Shown here: positions 7,139 to 8,201 of the stretch, piece by piece
Layout: each line of letters opens with the position of its first letter
Numbering within the stretch: the stretch's first letter is position 1
NCBI GenBank assembly: GCA_963808455.1
Contig: CAWEHT010000237.1
Coordinates: forward strand, 1-8,201
DNA length: 8,201 bases
Direction: 5' to 3'
DNA from: CAWEHT01 sp963808455
Lineage (GTDB): Bacteria; Chloroflexota; Anaerolineae; CG2-30-64-16
The notes under the pieces: generated by a model
Databases searched by the model: none
Told to the model about the DNA's origin: nothing
Seen by the model: the letters and a program-made list of their open reading frames with translations, nothing else
Made by a program: the position numbers and the translations under genes

Positions 7139-7177
7139 CCTGGTGCTGCCGAAGACGTCGCTTGTGGGTGCACCAGG
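7139..7177 (-). repeat. 8-bp inverted repeat after the ABC permease gene
   Basis: CCTGGTGC at 7139-7146 faces its exact complement GCACCAGG at 7170-7177 across 23 bases. It lies 16 bases after the permease stop codon and could be a transcript-end hairpin, but no T-tract follows on the minus strand, so intrinsic termination is not supported. Confidence 0.4.
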
Positions 7178-7193
7178 CAGGGCCACCTGGGCG

Positions 7194-7953
7194 CTACTCC
7201 TTTGCGTAGGAACGGCCCAGCGCCTCGGGTTTCGCCGCGCCCCACCTGGTCTTGAACCACTTTGTTAACATGATCAGCAAGACGACGATGGTGATGGCAA
7301 ACGGCACCATCCTCCAGATGTATCGGGACAGCACGCTGGGAAGCACGAGCTGCGGGTTGAGCGAGAGCTCCCACATGATGCCAAAGAGGAAGGAGCCACC
7401 CAGCAGAATGAAAGGGTTCCACATGGAGAAAAAGACGAGCGCCAGAGAGATGAAACCCCACCCCATGAGAAAGTTGTAGTTCCAGACCGGGTTATACGAC
7501 AGGGCATAAATGGCGCCGGCCAGCCCTCCGAGCATCCCGCCGATGGTCACACTCAAATACGCGTGCGTGTGACGCTGATGCCCGACACTTCGGCAACCGA
7601 CGGGTTCTCTCCTACCGATCTCAGTTTCAGGCCCAGGCTCGTCTTCGAGAGCACGAACCACGAGACCACCACGAGCGTGATGCCGAGGTAGACGAAGGGG
7701 GAAAGGCCCAGAACGGTGAAGATCCGGTCCATCCCCAACGGCCCGGCATAGGGGCTGCCGATATATGTGGTCAGGCCAAACCCGAGGATCCAGATGCCCA
7801 TCCCGACGACGACCTGGTCCGACCCCAGCGTGACGGAAAAGAAGCCGTGGAGCAGCCCCAGCAGGCCGCCTATGGCGATGCCCACGATGAAGCCGATGAC
7901 ATAGTTCCCGGTGGTCTGGGCAGCGATGAAACCCAAGGTCGCGCCGATCTTAC
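7194..7953 (-). CDS. ABC transporter permease, BmpC/YufQ (simple sugar or nucleoside) type; N-terminus lost, one apparent frameshift
   Basis: Inner-membrane subunit of a BMP-type importer. Recognisable sequence begins near 7953 with KIGATLGFIAAQTTGNY. Hydrophobic segments follow, including IGGLLGLLHGFFSVTL, QVVVGMGIWILGFGLTTYIG and YLGITLVVVSWFVL. The family hallmark SLGLKLRSVGENPSVAEVSGISV comes next, then the C-terminal segments (YLSVTIGGMLGGLAGAIYALSY, GFISLALVFFSMWNPFILLGG) and a last membrane helix before a charged tail ending at the TAG at 7196-7194. The frame breaks near 7560; restoring one base there gives ISVTRTRYLSV, which is what the family expects. About 253 residues remain of a usual 300 or so; the N-terminal part that should contain the N-x-x-x-EG motif is absent, and sequence upstream of 7953 is unrelated. 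Its ATPase, sister permease and binding protein would lie outside the window. It may supply the hydroxylase substrate, but the 209-bp gap leaves that as inference. Confidence 0.82.
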
Positions 7954-8201
7954 ACAAAGAGACGCGAACAAGAAAATGACCTACACACTCGATCAACGAT
8001 CAGCACGAAACAGACAGGCAGGTAGGCGATAGGTAGAAGCAGTACACGCACCAGTGAGATAACGCCACGACGAACGACACGCGGCACTTTCGCTAATCGT
8101 TGACTAAGTGTCGGAGAGGCTTCGCCGGCACCGGTGTGCGATAGCTGGAGAACCGGGTACTGGATGGAGGAGACTGACCGAGGAGGAAGAAAAGGAAGAG
8201 A
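7950..8201 (-). other. Unexplained terminal segment with an 83-codon open frame
   Basis: From about 7953 to the window end the sequence no longer encodes the permease and looks different from the rest: lower GC, and purine-rich on the plus strand toward 8201. One minus-strand frame stays open from 8201 to a TAA at 7952-7950. It contains a hydrophobic run (VLLLPIAYLPVCFVLIV, coded at roughly 8045-7995) but has no clear start, ribosome-binding site or family resemblance. It could be part of an unknown membrane protein, an insertion into the permease gene, or low-quality sequence at a contig end. I favour the last. Confidence 0.3.

Overview
This is a GC-rich (about 60% or more by eye) bacterial window. 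Every credible gene lies on the minus strand, so transcription runs from high to low coordinates. The organism is most likely an uncultured bacterium. Chloroflexota is a plausible guess from the archaeal-like thiolase/DUF35 pair, the style of the intergenic repeats and the uncharacterised membrane protein, but nothing here proves it. A ribosome-binding site at 6989-6998 is a perfect complement of the bacterial 16S rRNA 3' end.

Layout in transcription order. 8201-7953 is sequence that matches nothing recognisable. 7953-7194 is a BmpC/YufQ-type ABC permease without its N-terminus. 7193-6985 is an intergenic region with inverted repeats. 6984-3148 encodes a three-subunit xanthine dehydrogenase-family molybdenum hydroxylase: the FAD subunit, then an unusual pair of facing 8-bp repeat arrays, then the 2Fe-2S subunit, then the molybdopterin subunit. 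3148-2459 is a GNAT-like protein. 2455-1265 is a thiolase-fold protein in which both catalytic cysteines are replaced. 1268-915 is its DUF35 (zinc ribbon plus OB-fold) partner. A strong hairpin at 893-860 closes the operon. From 682 a separately promoted, probably leaderless membrane protein gene runs off the left edge.

The genes from the 2Fe-2S subunit to DUF35 overlap or nearly touch at every junction (ATGA, TGATG, 3 bp, ATGA), so they are very probably translated together. My working model is uptake of a small, perhaps heterocyclic or nucleoside-like, compound by the ABC transporter, hydroxylation by the molybdenum enzyme, and then acyl-CoA or carbon-carbon chemistry by the thiolase-like/DUF35 pair, with the GNAT-like protein possibly adding or handling an acyl group. 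The substrate cannot be read from the sequence. The cysteine-less thiolase beside DUF35 and a molybdenum hydroxylase is the best candidate here for undescribed biochemistry.

Six single-base indels interrupt otherwise well-conserved reading frames (near 40, 676-679, 1636-1637, 1729-1730, 3395-3396 and 7560). At least five fit run-length changes of identical bases, and two compensate each other within one gene. This looks like uncorrected long-read sequencing error, so I annotate these genes as probably intact and give the reconstructed frames.
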